From: Pseudomonadota bacterium | GTDB lineage: Bacteria > Pseudomonadota > Gammaproteobacteria > UBA5335 | Assembly (NCBI GenBank): GCA_002862435.1 | Contig: PKDC01000028.1 | Span: 1-64,000, forward strand | Direction: 5' to 3' | DNA length: 64,000 nucleotides | In this document: positions 10,370-18,718 of the stretch, one piece after another | Position numbering within the stretch: the first letter of the stretch is position 1 | Layout of the letters: each line of letters starts with the position of its first letter | Translations under genes and position numbers: made by a program | The notes under the pieces: model-generated | What the model was told of the DNA's origin: nothing | Databases searched by the model: none | The model's input: the letters and a program-made list of their open reading frames with translations, nothing else

Positions 10370-11428
10370 ATGCTGGAACAGGCTGTTGCGATCTGGTCGC
10401 AGATCCCTGAAGCGTTGCGGACGAGTGTGTGGATCGTCCTCAAGATCATGGCGATTATTCTGCCGCTGCTGGGGGTTGTGGCGTATCTCACCTATGCCGA
10501 GCGCAAGGTGATCGGCTACATGCAGTCGCGCATCGGGCCAAGCCGTGTGGGCTACGCCGGCCTGTTGCAGCCGATTGCCGATGCCGCCAAGCTCGCCTTC
10601 AAGGAAATCATCATTCCGGCCAGGGCGAACAAGGCCTTGTTCGTGCTGGCTCCCGTCCTGTCTTTCTTGCCGGCCTTGGTGGCCTGGGCGGTGGTGCCAT
10701 TTGCCGATGGCATGTTGCTGGCCGATGTCGATGCTGGATTGCTGTTTGTCCTGGCGCTGACGTCTTTCGGCGTCTACGGCATTATTCTGGCTGGCTGGGC
10801 CAGCAACTCCAAGTATGCCTTTCTCGGCGCCATGCGAGCGGCAGCCCAAATGGTGTCCTACGAACTGGCCATGGGATTTGCGTTGATTGGCGTGCTGATG
10901 GCGGCCAACAGCCTGAAACTGAACGATATTGTTCTGGCGCAGCAGGGCGGTTTCTGGCACTGGTATTTCATCCCGCTGTTCCCGCTGTTCATGGTGTACT
11001 GGATCTCCGGGGTGGCCGAAACCAATCGTCTGCCGTTCGATGTGGTGGAAGGGGAATCGGAAATCGTGGCGGGTTTTCATGTGGAATATGGCGGCATGGG
11101 ATTTGCGCTGTTCTTCTTGGCGGAATACGCCAACATGACCCTGATTTCCACCCTCATCGCGACGCTGTTTCTGGGGGGCTGGCTTTCACCTTTCGAACAT
11201 GTCCCGGTGTTGGAACAGATTCCGCTGCTGGGCCAGAACGGTTTTCATTGGCTGGCCCTGAAGACCGCCTTTTTCCTGTTTTGTTTTCTCTGGTTCCGGG
11301 CGACCTTCCCGCGCTACCGCTATGACCAGATTATGCGGCTGGGCTGGAAAGTATTCATTCCGGTAACCATTGTGTGGTTGGCTGTGGTGGGCGTGTTCGT
11401 CCACACCGGTTTTGGGCCATGGTTCTGA
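10370..11428 (+). CDS. nuoH: NADH-quinone oxidoreductase subunit H
   Basis: Membrane subunit that, with NuoB and NuoD, forms the quinone entry chamber and starts the proton path. The 352-residue product is strongly hydrophobic (eight helices expected) and contains [19 protein letters not shown] on the first cytoplasmic loop and the acidic [20 protein letters not shown] loop. ATG 10370 gives the usual N-terminus; upstream codons belong to nuoG. nuoI follows after 19 bases. Confidence 0.97.
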   Translation: MLEQAVAIWSQIPEALRTSVWIVLKIMAIILPLLGVVAYLTYAERKVIGYMQSRIGPSRVGYAGLLQPIADAAKLAFKEIIIPARANKALFVLAPVLSFLPALVAWAVVPFADGMLLADVDAGLLFVLALTSFGVYGIILAGWASNSKYAFLGAMRAAAQMVSYELAMGFALIGVLMAANSLKLNDIVLAQQGGFWHWYFIPLFPLFMVYWISGVAETNRLPFDVVEGESEIVAGFHVEYGGMGFALFFLAEYANMTLISTLIATLFLGGWLSPFEHVPVLEQIPLLGQNGFHWLALKTAFFLFCFLWFRATFPRYRYDQIMRLGWKVFIPVTIVWLAVVGVFVHTGFGPWF

Positions 11429-11447
11429 GGCTGGCAGGGGGAAAGAC

Positions 11448-11948
11448 ATGGCCGCAATGACGCGACAGATGGGTGATTTCTTCCGGACGTTCCTGCTCTG
11501 GGAATTGCTGGTGGGTTTGTCCGTGACGGCTCGCGAGCTGTTCACTCCCAAGATCACGGTGCTCTATCCGGAAGAAAAGACGCCGCAGAGTCCGCGTTTT
11601 CGGGGTTTGCATGCGCTGCGCCGCTACGCCAACGGGGAGGAACGCTGCATTGCCTGCAAACTCTGCGAGGCCGTTTGCCCGGCGCTGGCCATCACCATTG
11701 AATCGGAAATGCGTGCCGACGGCACGCGGCGCACCACGCGTTATGACATTGATTTGTTCAAATGCATTTATTGCGGTTTTTGCGAGGAAGCCTGTCCGGT
11801 GGACTCCATCGTCGAAACCCGCGTCTATGAATATCACTTCGAGCAGCGCGGCGAAAACATCATGACCAAGGACAAACTGCTCGCCATCGGTGACAAATAC
11901 GAGGAATCGATTGCCCGTGACCGGGCGATGGACGCCCCGTATCGCTGA
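11448..11948 (+). CDS. nuoI: NADH-quinone oxidoreductase subunit I
   Basis: Peripheral-arm subunit with two [4Fe-4S] clusters (N6a and N6b) linking NuoG to NuoB. The 166-residue product shows both ferredoxin motifs: Cys67/70/73/77 in [12 protein letters not shown] and Cys106/109/112/116 in [15 protein letters not shown] 11448 follows a CAGGGGGAAAG ribosome site; ATG 11457 is an in-frame alternative. The conserved C-terminus ending [16 protein letters not shown] matches gammaproteobacterial NuoI. Confidence 0.97.
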   Translation: MAAMTRQMGDFFRTFLLWELLVGLSVTARELFTPKITVLYPEEKTPQSPRFRGLHALRRYANGEERCIACKLCEAVCPALAITIESEMRADGTRRTTRYDIDLFKCIYCGFCEEACPVDSIVETRVYEYHFEQRGENIMTKDKLLAIGDKYEESIARDRAMDAPYR

Positions 11949-11989
11949 TCCAAGAACTAACCAGCAAGGACCAGGCGGAGCCGAATCCG

Positions 11990-12586
11990 ATGTTTCAACT
12001 TGTGTTGTTTTATGCGTTTTCAGTCGTGCTGATCGGCGCCGCGCTGGCCGTGATTACAGCCCGCAATCCCGTGCATTCGGTGCTGTTTCTGGTCCTGGCA
12101 TTTTTTACCAGTGCCGCCCTGTGGCTGCTGATCGAGGCGGAATTCCTCGCCATCGTGCTGGTGCTGGTCTATGTGGGCGCTGTGATGGTGTTGTTCCTGT
12201 TCGTGGTGATGATGATTGATGTGGATCTGGCCGCCTTGCGGGAGGGATTCAATCGCTCCCTGCCTTTAGGTATGGGGGTCGTGCTGCTGATCGTGCTTGA
12301 GCTTTCCGTGGTCTTGGGCGGGAGCGGCTTTGCCGGGAAAGGGGGTCCCGTTCCCTTGCCGGAAGGTGGGAGCAATATCCGCGCGTTGGGCGAGGTGATG
12401 TACACCCAGTATGTCTATCCCTTCGAGATTGCTTCCGTCATCCTGCTGCTGGCCATTGTGGCGGCCATTGCCTTGACCCTGCGGCGGCGGCCCGGTCGCC
12501 TGGTGCAGAATCCGGGGTTACAGGCCAAGGTGCGACCGGAAGATCGGCTTCGGATTCTTAAAATACCGAGCGAGACCCGGGATTAA
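11990..12586 (+). CDS. nuoJ: NADH-quinone oxidoreductase subunit J
   Basis: Membrane-arm subunit between NuoH and the antiporter-like subunits. The 198-residue product has about five hydrophobic helices, including the conserved LVYVGAVMVLFLFVVMMIDV helix that carries the pi-bulge region. The cytoplasmic C-terminal tail is basic. It begins 41 bases after nuoI and is followed by nuoK after 36 bases. Confidence 0.96.
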   Translation: MFQLVLFYAFSVVLIGAALAVITARNPVHSVLFLVLAFFTSAALWLLIEAEFLAIVLVLVYVGAVMVLFLFVVMMIDVDLAALREGFNRSLPLGMGVVLLIVLELSVVLGGSGFAGKGGPVPLPEGGSNIRALGEVMYTQYVYPFEIASVILLLAIVAAIALTLRRRPGRLVQNPGLQAKVRPEDRLRILKIPSETRD

Positions 12587-12622
12587 GGCAAGCGCCATGA
12601 GACGCGATTCAGAGGGGATGAA

Positions 12623-12928
12623 ATGATTACCTTGTCGCATTACCTGATGCTCAGTGGCGTGCTGTTCGTGCTCAGCGTGGCGGGCATTTTCATCAACCGC
12701 AAGAACGTCATTCTGCTGTTGATGTGCATCGAATTGATGTTGTTGGCCGTGAACATGAATTTCGTTGCCTTTTCCCGTTTCAGCGGGGATCTGGCAGGAC
12801 AGGTGTTTGTCTTCTTTATCCTCACCGTCGCCGCCGCAGAGGCCGCCATTGGTCTCGCGATCCTGGTGATTCTGTTCCGCGGCAAAGGCAGCATCAACGT
12901 CGAGGATCTCGACGTCATGAAGGGTTGA
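12623..12928 (+). CDS. nuoK: NADH-quinone oxidoreductase subunit K
   Basis: Small membrane subunit, related to MrpC antiporter subunits, that contributes acidic residues to the proton channel. The 101-residue product has three helices, with the conserved glutamates in [11 protein letters not shown] and in the [11 protein letters not shown] helix. Length and the C-terminal DLDVMKG are typical. nuoL starts 6 bases after its stop. Confidence 0.97.
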   Translation: MITLSHYLMLSGVLFVLSVAGIFINRKNVILLLMCIELMLLAVNMNFVAFSRFSGDLAGQVFVFFILTVAAAEAAIGLAILVILFRGKGSINVEDLDVMKG

Positions 12929-12934
12929 TCGAGC

Positions 12935-14950
12935 ATGCAGGGCATTTATCTGACGATTGTGCTGGCCCCGCTGGTGGCAGCGGTCATCGTGGGCTTGTTT
13001 GGCCGGCAGGTCGGCCGGACAGGCGCGCACACCCTGACCATCGCCGGAGTGGGTGGTGCCTTCTTGCTGTCGCTGTGGGTGCTCAAGATTCATGCGCTGG
13101 ATGGCGCGGCGCCTTTCAATGCAACGCTGTACACCTGGGGTGTGGTGGACGGACTGCGCCTGGAAGTGGGCTTCCTGGTGGACAACCTGACGGCGCTCAT
13201 GATGTGCGTCGTCACCTTCGTGTCGCTGATGGTGCACATCTACACCATCGGCTACATGCACGAGGATGACGGCTACCAGCGCTTCTTCAGCTATATCTCG
13301 CTCTTCACCTTCGCCATGCTCATGCTGGTGATGGCCAATAATTTCCTGCAATTGTTCTTCGGCTGGGAAGCCGTGGGCTTGGTGTCCTATCTGTTGATCG
13401 GATTCTGGTACACCCGTCCGAGCGCCGTGTTTGCCAACATGAAGGCCTTCCTGGTCAACCGGGTGGGTGACTTTGGCTTTCTTCTGGGGATCGCTGCCGT
13501 TTTGCAGTACACGGGGAGCCTCGATTATCGAGAGGTCTTCGCTGCGGCGCCCACTTTGCAGGGTCAGACCCTGAGCGTGCTACCGGGGGTGTCCTGGTCG
13601 GTATTGACCGTTATCTGCCTGCTGCTCTTCGTGGGCGCCATGGGGAAATCGGCTCAGATGCCGTTGCATGTCTGGCTGCCGGATTCCATGGAGGGCCCGA
13701 CGCCGATTTCCGCACTGATCCATGCGGCCACCATGGTTACAGCGGGCATTTTCATGGTGGCGCGCATGTCGCCGCTGTATGAACTGTCGGAAACTGCGCT
13801 GAATACCATTTTGCTGATCGGTTCCGCCACGGCGTTTTTCATGGGGCTGCTGGGCATCGTGCAGACCGACATCAAGCGGGTGGTGGCCTACTCCACCTTG
13901 TCCCAGCTCGGTTACATGACGGTTGCCTTGGGTGTGTCGGCGTATTCCGCAGCTGTGTTCCATCTGATGACGCATGCCTTTTTTAAGGCCTTGCTGTTCC
14001 TCGCCGCCGGCTCGGTCATCATTGCCATGCACCACGAGCAGGATATGCGTCGCATGGGTGGACTGTGGCGCTATCTGCCGATCACCTACATCACCTGCCT
14101 GATCGGCGCCTTGGCACTGATTGGTTTCCCGGGCTTCTCCGGATTCTTCTCCAAGGATGCCCTGATCGAGGCCGTGGCTGAATCCCATCTGCCGGGAGCG
14201 GGCATTGCGCATGCCGCCGTGCTGTCGGGCGTGTTCATTACCGCTTTTTATACCTTCCGACTGATTTTTCTGGTGTTTCATGGCCCTGAGCGGTTTCGGG
14301 AAGCGGCTGGCGACAGCCACGCGGTCCACGCTGATCATGACGCCCATGACCATCATGGCGTTCACGAACCCCATGAGTCCCCCTGGGTGGTGACATTGCC
14401 GCTCATTCTGCTGGCCATCCCTTCGATCATTATTGGGGCTTTAACGATAGAGCCCATGCTGTTCGGAGACTTTTTCCGGGGTGTGATCCAGGTCTCCCAT
14501 GCGCATGATGGACTGGGCGAAATGGCCGAGCATTTTCATGGGCCGTGGGCTTTCCTGCTGCATGGTTTCCAGGGGCCGGCTGTTTATCTCGCCTTCGCGG
14601 GGGTTGCCAGCGCCGCTTATGTCTACCTCATCAATCCGGCGGTAGCGGATTTCTTCGCGCACCGTTTTGCCCTGGGCCGGGTCATCAACTGGATCCTGGT
14701 GCACAAGTACGGCTTCGACGCGCTGTATATCCAGGGTTTCGCCGCATTCGGGCGCGGCCTGGGGCGGTACTTCTGGCAGCGCGGTGATGTGGACCTGATC
14801 GATGGCCGACTGGTCAACGGGACGGCGCAGCGCGTGGTTGCCTGGGCAGCCAAGGGCCGCACGCTGCAGTCGGGTTATCTGTATCACTATGCCTTTGCCA
14901 TGCTCATCGGCTTGACGGCCATGTTGGGCTGGATGCTGTTTATTCGCTGA
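12935..14950 (+). CDS. nuoL: NADH-quinone oxidoreductase subunit L
   Basis: Distal antiporter-like proton-pumping subunit with the long lateral helix at its C-terminus. The 671-residue product contains the proton_antipo core with GWEAVGLVSYLLIGFWY and KSAQMPLHVWLPDSMEGPTP. A histidine-rich loop lies at residues 460-481 (eight histidines), between late helices. The C-terminal part includes a long hydrophobic and amphipathic segment consistent with the lateral arm. It is followed after 37 bases by nuoM. Confidence 0.97.
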   Translation: MQGIYLTIVLAPLVAAVIVGLFGRQVGRTGAHTLTIAGVGGAFLLSLWVLKIHALDGAAPFNATLYTWGVVDGLRLEVGFLVDNLTALMMCVVTFVSLMVHIYTIGYMHEDDGYQRFFSYISLFTFAMLMLVMANNFLQLFFGWEAVGLVSYLLIGFWYTRPSAVFANMKAFLVNRVGDFGFLLGIAAVLQYTGSLDYREVFAAAPTLQGQTLSVLPGVSWSVLTVICLLLFVGAMGKSAQMPLHVWLPDSMEGPTPISALIHAATMVTAGIFMVARMSPLYELSETALNTILLIGSATAFFMGLLGIVQTDIKRVVAYSTLSQLGYMTVALGVSAYSAAVFHLMTHAFFKALLFLAAGSVIIAMHHEQDMRRMGGLWRYLPITYITCLIGALALIGFPGFSGFFSKDALIEAVAESHLPGAGIAHAAVLSGVFITAFYTFRLIFLVFHGPERFREAAGDSHAVHADHDAHDHHGVHEPHESPWVVTLPLILLAIPSIIIGALTIEPMLFGDFFRGVIQVSHAHDGLGEMAEHFHGPWAFLLHGFQGPAVYLAFAGVASAAYVYLINPAVADFFAHRFALGRVINWILVHKYGFDALYIQGFAAFGRGLGRYFWQRGDVDLIDGRLVNGTAQRVVAWAAKGRTLQSGYLYHYAFAMLIGLTAMLGWMLFIR

Positions 14951-14987
14951 TTGCCGCGATCCGTCGCAAGGGGAAAGGAACGTCCGC

Positions 14988-16505
14988 ATGTTTGCCGATC
15001 TACCGCTGCTGAGCCTCTTGATCTGGACGCCTGTTATTGGCGGGCTGGTGGTCCTCTGGTTGGGTGATCGGAGGCTTTCGGCTGCCCGTGGACTGGCACT
15101 GGGCGTTTCCCTGCTGACCTTCGTGCTCAGCCTGGGCCTCTGGACGGACTTTGATGTCGGCAGTGCCCAGATGCAGTTCCTGGAGCGGGCGCTGTGGATT
15201 CCCACCTTGGGGGCGGATTACGCCCTGGGAGTGGATGGCTTTTCCATGCCGCTCATTATCCTGACTGCCTTCATGACGGTGTTTGTCATCTTCGCGGCCA
15301 AGGAATCGGTCAGCCAGCGGCCGGCCGCTTACATGGGCGCTTTCCTGGTCATGGAAGGCCTGATGATTGGGGTGTTCGCGGCCCTGGATGCCTTGCTGTT
15401 CTACATATTCTGGGAAGCCATGCTGATCCCGATGTTCCTCATCATCGGCATCTGGGGCGGACCCCGACGCATTTATGCCACGGTTAAATTCTTTCTCTTC
15501 ACCTTCCTGGGCTCGGTGCTGATGCTGGTGGCCTTTATTTACCTATATCAGCAAGGCGGCAGTTTCGACGTCCTGGGTTTGCAGCGCCTGCCGCTGAGCG
15601 CCACCGAGCAGACCTGGATTTTCCTGGCATTTCTGGTGGCGTTTGCGGTCAAGGTGCCCATGTGGCCAGTCCATACCTGGTTGCCGGATGCCCACGTCGA
15701 GGCGCCCACCGGCGGTTCGGTCATCCTGGCAGCCATCACCCTCAAGATGGGTGCTTACGGCTTTCTGCGCTATGCCCTGCCCATCGCCCCCGATGCCGCC
15801 GGTGAAATGGCGAGCCTGATGGCGGTCTTAAGCTTGATTGCCGTGGTTTATGTTGGTCTGGTGGCGATGGTGCAGGAGGACATGAAGAAGCTCATTGCTT
15901 ATTCCTCCATCGCCCACATGGGTTTCGTCACGCTGGGATTTTTCCTGCCCTATTGGGGCGCCGGGCCTGCTGCTGGGGAGTCGGCAGGGCTGGCCATGGC
16001 GATGACCGGCGGCGTGGTTCAAATGATTTCCCATGGCTTCATTTCCGGCGCCATGTTTCTCAGTGTCGGTGTGCTGTATGACCGCATGCACACGCGCCGC
16101 ATCGCCGCTTATGGCGGCGTCGCCACCCGCATGCCGGTCTTTGCCGCCTTTTTTGTGCTTTTTGCCATGGCCAATTCGGGGCTGCCCGGAACTTCGGGTT
16201 TTGTGGGCGAGTTCCTGGTGATTCTGGCGAGCTTCCAGGCCAATCCCTGGATCGCGTTCCTCGCTGCCCTGACCCTGATTCTGGGCGCTTCATATTCCCT
16301 GTGGCTGGTGAAACGCGTCGCCTTCGGACCGGTAACGAATCCCGAAGTGGGCCAATTGAATGATGTCACGACACGCGAGTCTCTGATGCTTGGGTTGCTG
16401 GCCGTTGCCGTGCTCGCCCTGGGGGTCTGGCCGCAACCCTTGCTGGCCGTGATCGAACCCTCCGTTCAACATCTGCTGCTCCAGATCTTGCCGGGCAAGC
16501 TCTGA
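14988..16505 (+). CDS. nuoM: NADH-quinone oxidoreductase subunit M
   Basis: Antiporter-like proton-pumping subunit in the middle of the membrane arm. The 505-residue, 14-helix product contains FWEAMLIPMFLIIGIWGG with the essential glutamate and VKVPMWPVHTWLPDAHVEAP with the conserved lysine and proline of the broken helix. The start ATG 14988 is preceded by a GGGGAAAGGAA ribosome site. nuoN follows after 28 bases. Confidence 0.97.
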   Translation: MFADLPLLSLLIWTPVIGGLVVLWLGDRRLSAARGLALGVSLLTFVLSLGLWTDFDVGSAQMQFLERALWIPTLGADYALGVDGFSMPLIILTAFMTVFVIFAAKESVSQRPAAYMGAFLVMEGLMIGVFAALDALLFYIFWEAMLIPMFLIIGIWGGPRRIYATVKFFLFTFLGSVLMLVAFIYLYQQGGSFDVLGLQRLPLSATEQTWIFLAFLVAFAVKVPMWPVHTWLPDAHVEAPTGGSVILAAITLKMGAYGFLRYALPIAPDAAGEMASLMAVLSLIAVVYVGLVAMVQEDMKKLIAYSSIAHMGFVTLGFFLPYWGAGPAAGESAGLAMAMTGGVVQMISHGFISGAMFLSVGVLYDRMHTRRIAAYGGVATRMPVFAAFFVLFAMANSGLPGTSGFVGEFLVILASFQANPWIAFLAALTLILGASYSLWLVKRVAFGPVTNPEVGQLNDVTTRESLMLGLLAVAVLALGVWPQPLLAVIEPSVQHLLLQILPGKL

Positions 16506-16533
16506 TCGCCCCCAACCCCAGGATGACTCGGGA

Positions 16534-17979
16534 ATGGACATGACGTTTACTAGCCCATCCTTGTGGCCCGCGATGCCGGAAATTTTCCTGTTGGCGTCGG
16601 TGTGCACGATTTTAGTGATTGATTTGTTCCTGCCACCGCGCTGGCGTCACCTGACCCATGGCTTGAGCCTGATGACGCTGCTCGCGACGGCGGCCGCAGT
16701 ATTGTGGATCGGGCGGGGATTGGCGGAGCCATTGGTTACCTTCAGCGGGATGTTCGTGCTGGATCGTCTGTCCGTGGTGCTGAAGGTCTCAGCCCTGCTG
16801 GTGACTGGCGCGGTGCTGCTCTATGGCCGCGATTACCTGCGGGAACGGCAACTGGATCAGGGCGAGTTCTATCTGCTGACCCTGTTTTCCACCCTGGGCA
16901 TGCTGGTGCTCATTTCGGCCAGTCATTTCATTACCCTCTATCTGGGATTGGAGTTGATGTCACTGAGCCTGTATGCGCTGGTGGCCCTCAACCGGGAGCA
17001 GTCCGCCAGTTCCGAGGCGGCCATGAAGTATTTCGTGCTGGGCGCGATTGCCTCGGGCATGTTGCTGTATGGCATGTCGATCCTGTATGGCGTCACCGGT
17101 AGCCTGGAGATCGATGTTGTCGCGAGCCGGATTCTGGAACAACCGGTGGGTAGCCTGCCGTTGCTCCTGGGCATGACTTTCGTGGTGGCTGCGGTCGCCT
17201 TCAAGCTCGGCGCGGTGCCTTTCCATAACTGGCTGCCGGATGTCTATCAAGGCGCCAATACGCCGGTCACCATGCTCGTGGGCTCTGCGCCCAAGCTGGC
17301 CGCTTTTGCAATGGCAATTCGTCTTCTGGCCGACGGCATGGAAGGGCTGTCCGATGACTGGCGAGACTTGCTGATTGTGATGGCGGTGCTGTCCCTCGCG
17401 GTCGGCAGCGTTGTCGCCATTGCCCAGACCAATGTCAAGCGCCTGCTGGCCTATTCCACCATCGGACATATCGGTTTTCTGCTGCTCGGCATGTTGGCGG
17501 CCAATCCCATGGGCTATGCGGCGGCGCTGTTTTACATCCTGATTTATGTCCTGATGGCGCTGGGAGCGTTCGCCGTGCTGATCCTGCTGAGCCAGCGCGG
17601 CGTGGAAGCGGAAACCCTGGATGATCTCAAGGGGCTCAATGCCCGCAGCCCATGGCTCGCCGCGGTGATGGCGTTGTTCATGTTCTCCATGGCTGGGGTG
17701 CCGCCCACAGCCGGCTTCTATGCCAAGCTGCTGGTGTTGGATGCGGCGGTCGATCAAGGCATGGGCGCTTTGGCTATCGTGGCCGTCCTGTTTGCCGTGA
17801 TCAGCGCGTTTTATTACCTGCGCGTGGTGTGGCAACTGTATTTCGAGAGCCCCATCGAGTCCAGCGACGTAGTCGCCAGCGCCGATCTGCGCTGGCTGTT
17901 GATAGCCAACGGCGGATTGATTTTGCTGCTGGGGATTGTGCCGGATCAGCTGATTCGCGCCTGTCTTTCGGCGTTCTGA
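16534..17979 (+). CDS. nuoN: NADH-quinone oxidoreductase subunit N
   Basis: Third antiporter-like proton-pumping subunit of complex I, nearest the quinone site. The 481-residue product has the GLELMSLSLYALVALNR segment with the essential glutamate, and FKLGAVPFHNWLPDVYQGA. ATG 16534 has an AGGA ribosome site ten bases upstream; ATG 16540 is a close alternative. This is the last gene of the nuo operon; no strong terminator is visible, and the next element is a promoter for the initiator tRNA. Confidence 0.97.
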   Translation: MDMTFTSPSLWPAMPEIFLLASVCTILVIDLFLPPRWRHLTHGLSLMTLLATAAAVLWIGRGLAEPLVTFSGMFVLDRLSVVLKVSALLVTGAVLLYGRDYLRERQLDQGEFYLLTLFSTLGMLVLISASHFITLYLGLELMSLSLYALVALNREQSASSEAAMKYFVLGAIASGMLLYGMSILYGVTGSLEIDVVASRILEQPVGSLPLLLGMTFVVAAVAFKLGAVPFHNWLPDVYQGANTPVTMLVGSAPKLAAFAMAIRLLADGMEGLSDDWRDLLIVMAVLSLAVGSVVAIAQTNVKRLLAYSTIGHIGFLLLGMLAANPMGYAAALFYILIYVLMALGAFAVLILLSQRGVEAETLDDLKGLNARSPWLAAVMALFMFSMAGVPPTAGFYAKLLVLDAAVDQGMGALAIVAVLFAVISAFYYLRVVWQLYFESPIESSDVVASADLRWLLIANGGLILLLGIVPDQLIRACLSAF

Positions 17980-17991
17980 GCGCTATGCTTA

Positions 17992-18020
17992 TTGATTAAT
18001 GTTGCGAGCCGCCCTATAAT
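17992..18020 (+). promoter_or_regulatory. Sigma70-type promoter for initiator tRNA and rimP-nusA-infB operon
   Basis: TTGATT at 17992-17997 and a perfect TATAAT at 18015-18020 are separated by 17 bases, 14 bases upstream of the mature tRNA. The bases after the -10 are GC-rich (GCCTGC), as in discriminators of stable-RNA promoters. This is inferred from sequence only. Confidence 0.8.
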
Positions 18021-18034
18021 GCCTGCTTACCGGA

Positions 18035-18111
18035 TGCGGGGTGGAGCAGTCTGGCAGCTCGTCGGGCTCATAACCCGAAGGTCGCAGGTTCAAATCCTGC
18101 CCCCGCTACCA
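18035..18111 (+). tRNA. Initiator tRNA-Met (fMet), anticodon CAT
   Basis: A 77-base tRNA with encoded CCA. The hallmarks of an initiator are present: bases 1 and 72 (T and T) do not pair, and the anticodon stem holds three consecutive G-C pairs (TCGGG/CCCGA) around loop CTCATAA. The anticodon CAT is at 18069-18071. The T arm is GCAGG/CCTGC. It lies upstream of rimP-nusA-infB, matching the metY position of E. coli. Confidence 0.98.
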
Positions 18112-18132
18112 TAAGAAATGTCTTGAATGAGA

Positions 18133-18156
18133 AAGCCCCGGTCATGGGGCTTTTTT
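18133..18156 (+). terminator. Hairpin with T-tract between tRNA-fMet and rimP
   Basis: AAGCCCC and GGGGCTT form a 7-bp stem with a GGTCAT loop, followed by TTTTTT. It is a textbook intrinsic terminator, here placed about 20 bases after the tRNA and about 60 bases before rimP. It probably gives partial termination, so that rimP-pnp gets less transcription than the tRNA, as proposed for the metY-nusA leader in E. coli. Confidence 0.8.
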
Positions 18157-18214
18157 GTTCCTGGCGCATGCATGATTGGGTGATTTTTTGTCCGCTATTG
18201 TGGAGAAAGCGCTG

Positions 18215-18718
18215 TTGACTGAACCAGCCGCGTCAGGTCCGTTGTGCGAGCGCTTGGAAGGCCTCTTGTCGCCCGTGCTGGACGCCATGGGCTATGAATT
18301 GATCTGTGTCGAACACCGGCAGGGTGGGCGGCAGCGGGTGCGTCTCTACATCGATCGGCCCGAAGGGATTGGGCTTGAGGATTGCGAGCAGGTGAGTCAG
18401 CAAATCAGCGGGGTGTTGGACGTCAATGATCTGATTCCCGGGGAGTATGTATTGGAAGTCTCTTCTCCAGGGGATGATCGTCCGCTGGTGAAGCCGGATC
18501 ATTTCAGCCGATTTGTGGGGCAGCGGATTCGTATCCGAACCGCGGTTCCATTGGGAGGTCGACGCAATTTCACCGGCCTGCTCGTCGGGTCCGCGCTGGA
18601 ATCCATTGAAATGGAAGTGGATGGTCAGGCACTGGTGTTGCGATTGGATCAACTGGAAATGGCCCGATTGGCGCCGCATTTCGAAGAAAGTACCGGTCCA
18701 CGCCGAGGATCAAAGTGA
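18215..18718 (+). CDS. rimP: Ribosome maturation factor RimP
   Basis: Assists 30S subunit assembly. The 167-residue product (from the chosen start) has the conserved LDAMGYELICVEH segment, the N-terminal alpha/beta domain, and YVLEVSSPGDDRPL at the join to the C-terminal Sm-like domain. No ATG start is in a suitable place. TTG 18215 is chosen because a GGAGA ribosome site lies 8 bases upstream; TTG 18176 would add 13 residues without a clear site. The stop overlaps the nusA ATG by one base (TGATG). Confidence 0.9.
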   Translation: MTEPAASGPLCERLEGLLSPVLDAMGYELICVEHRQGGRQRVRLYIDRPEGIGLEDCEQVSQQISGVLDVNDLIPGEYVLEVSSPGDDRPLVKPDHFSRFVGQRIRIRTAVPLGGRRNFTGLLVGSALESIEMEVDGQALVLRLDQLEMARLAPHFEESTGPRRGSK

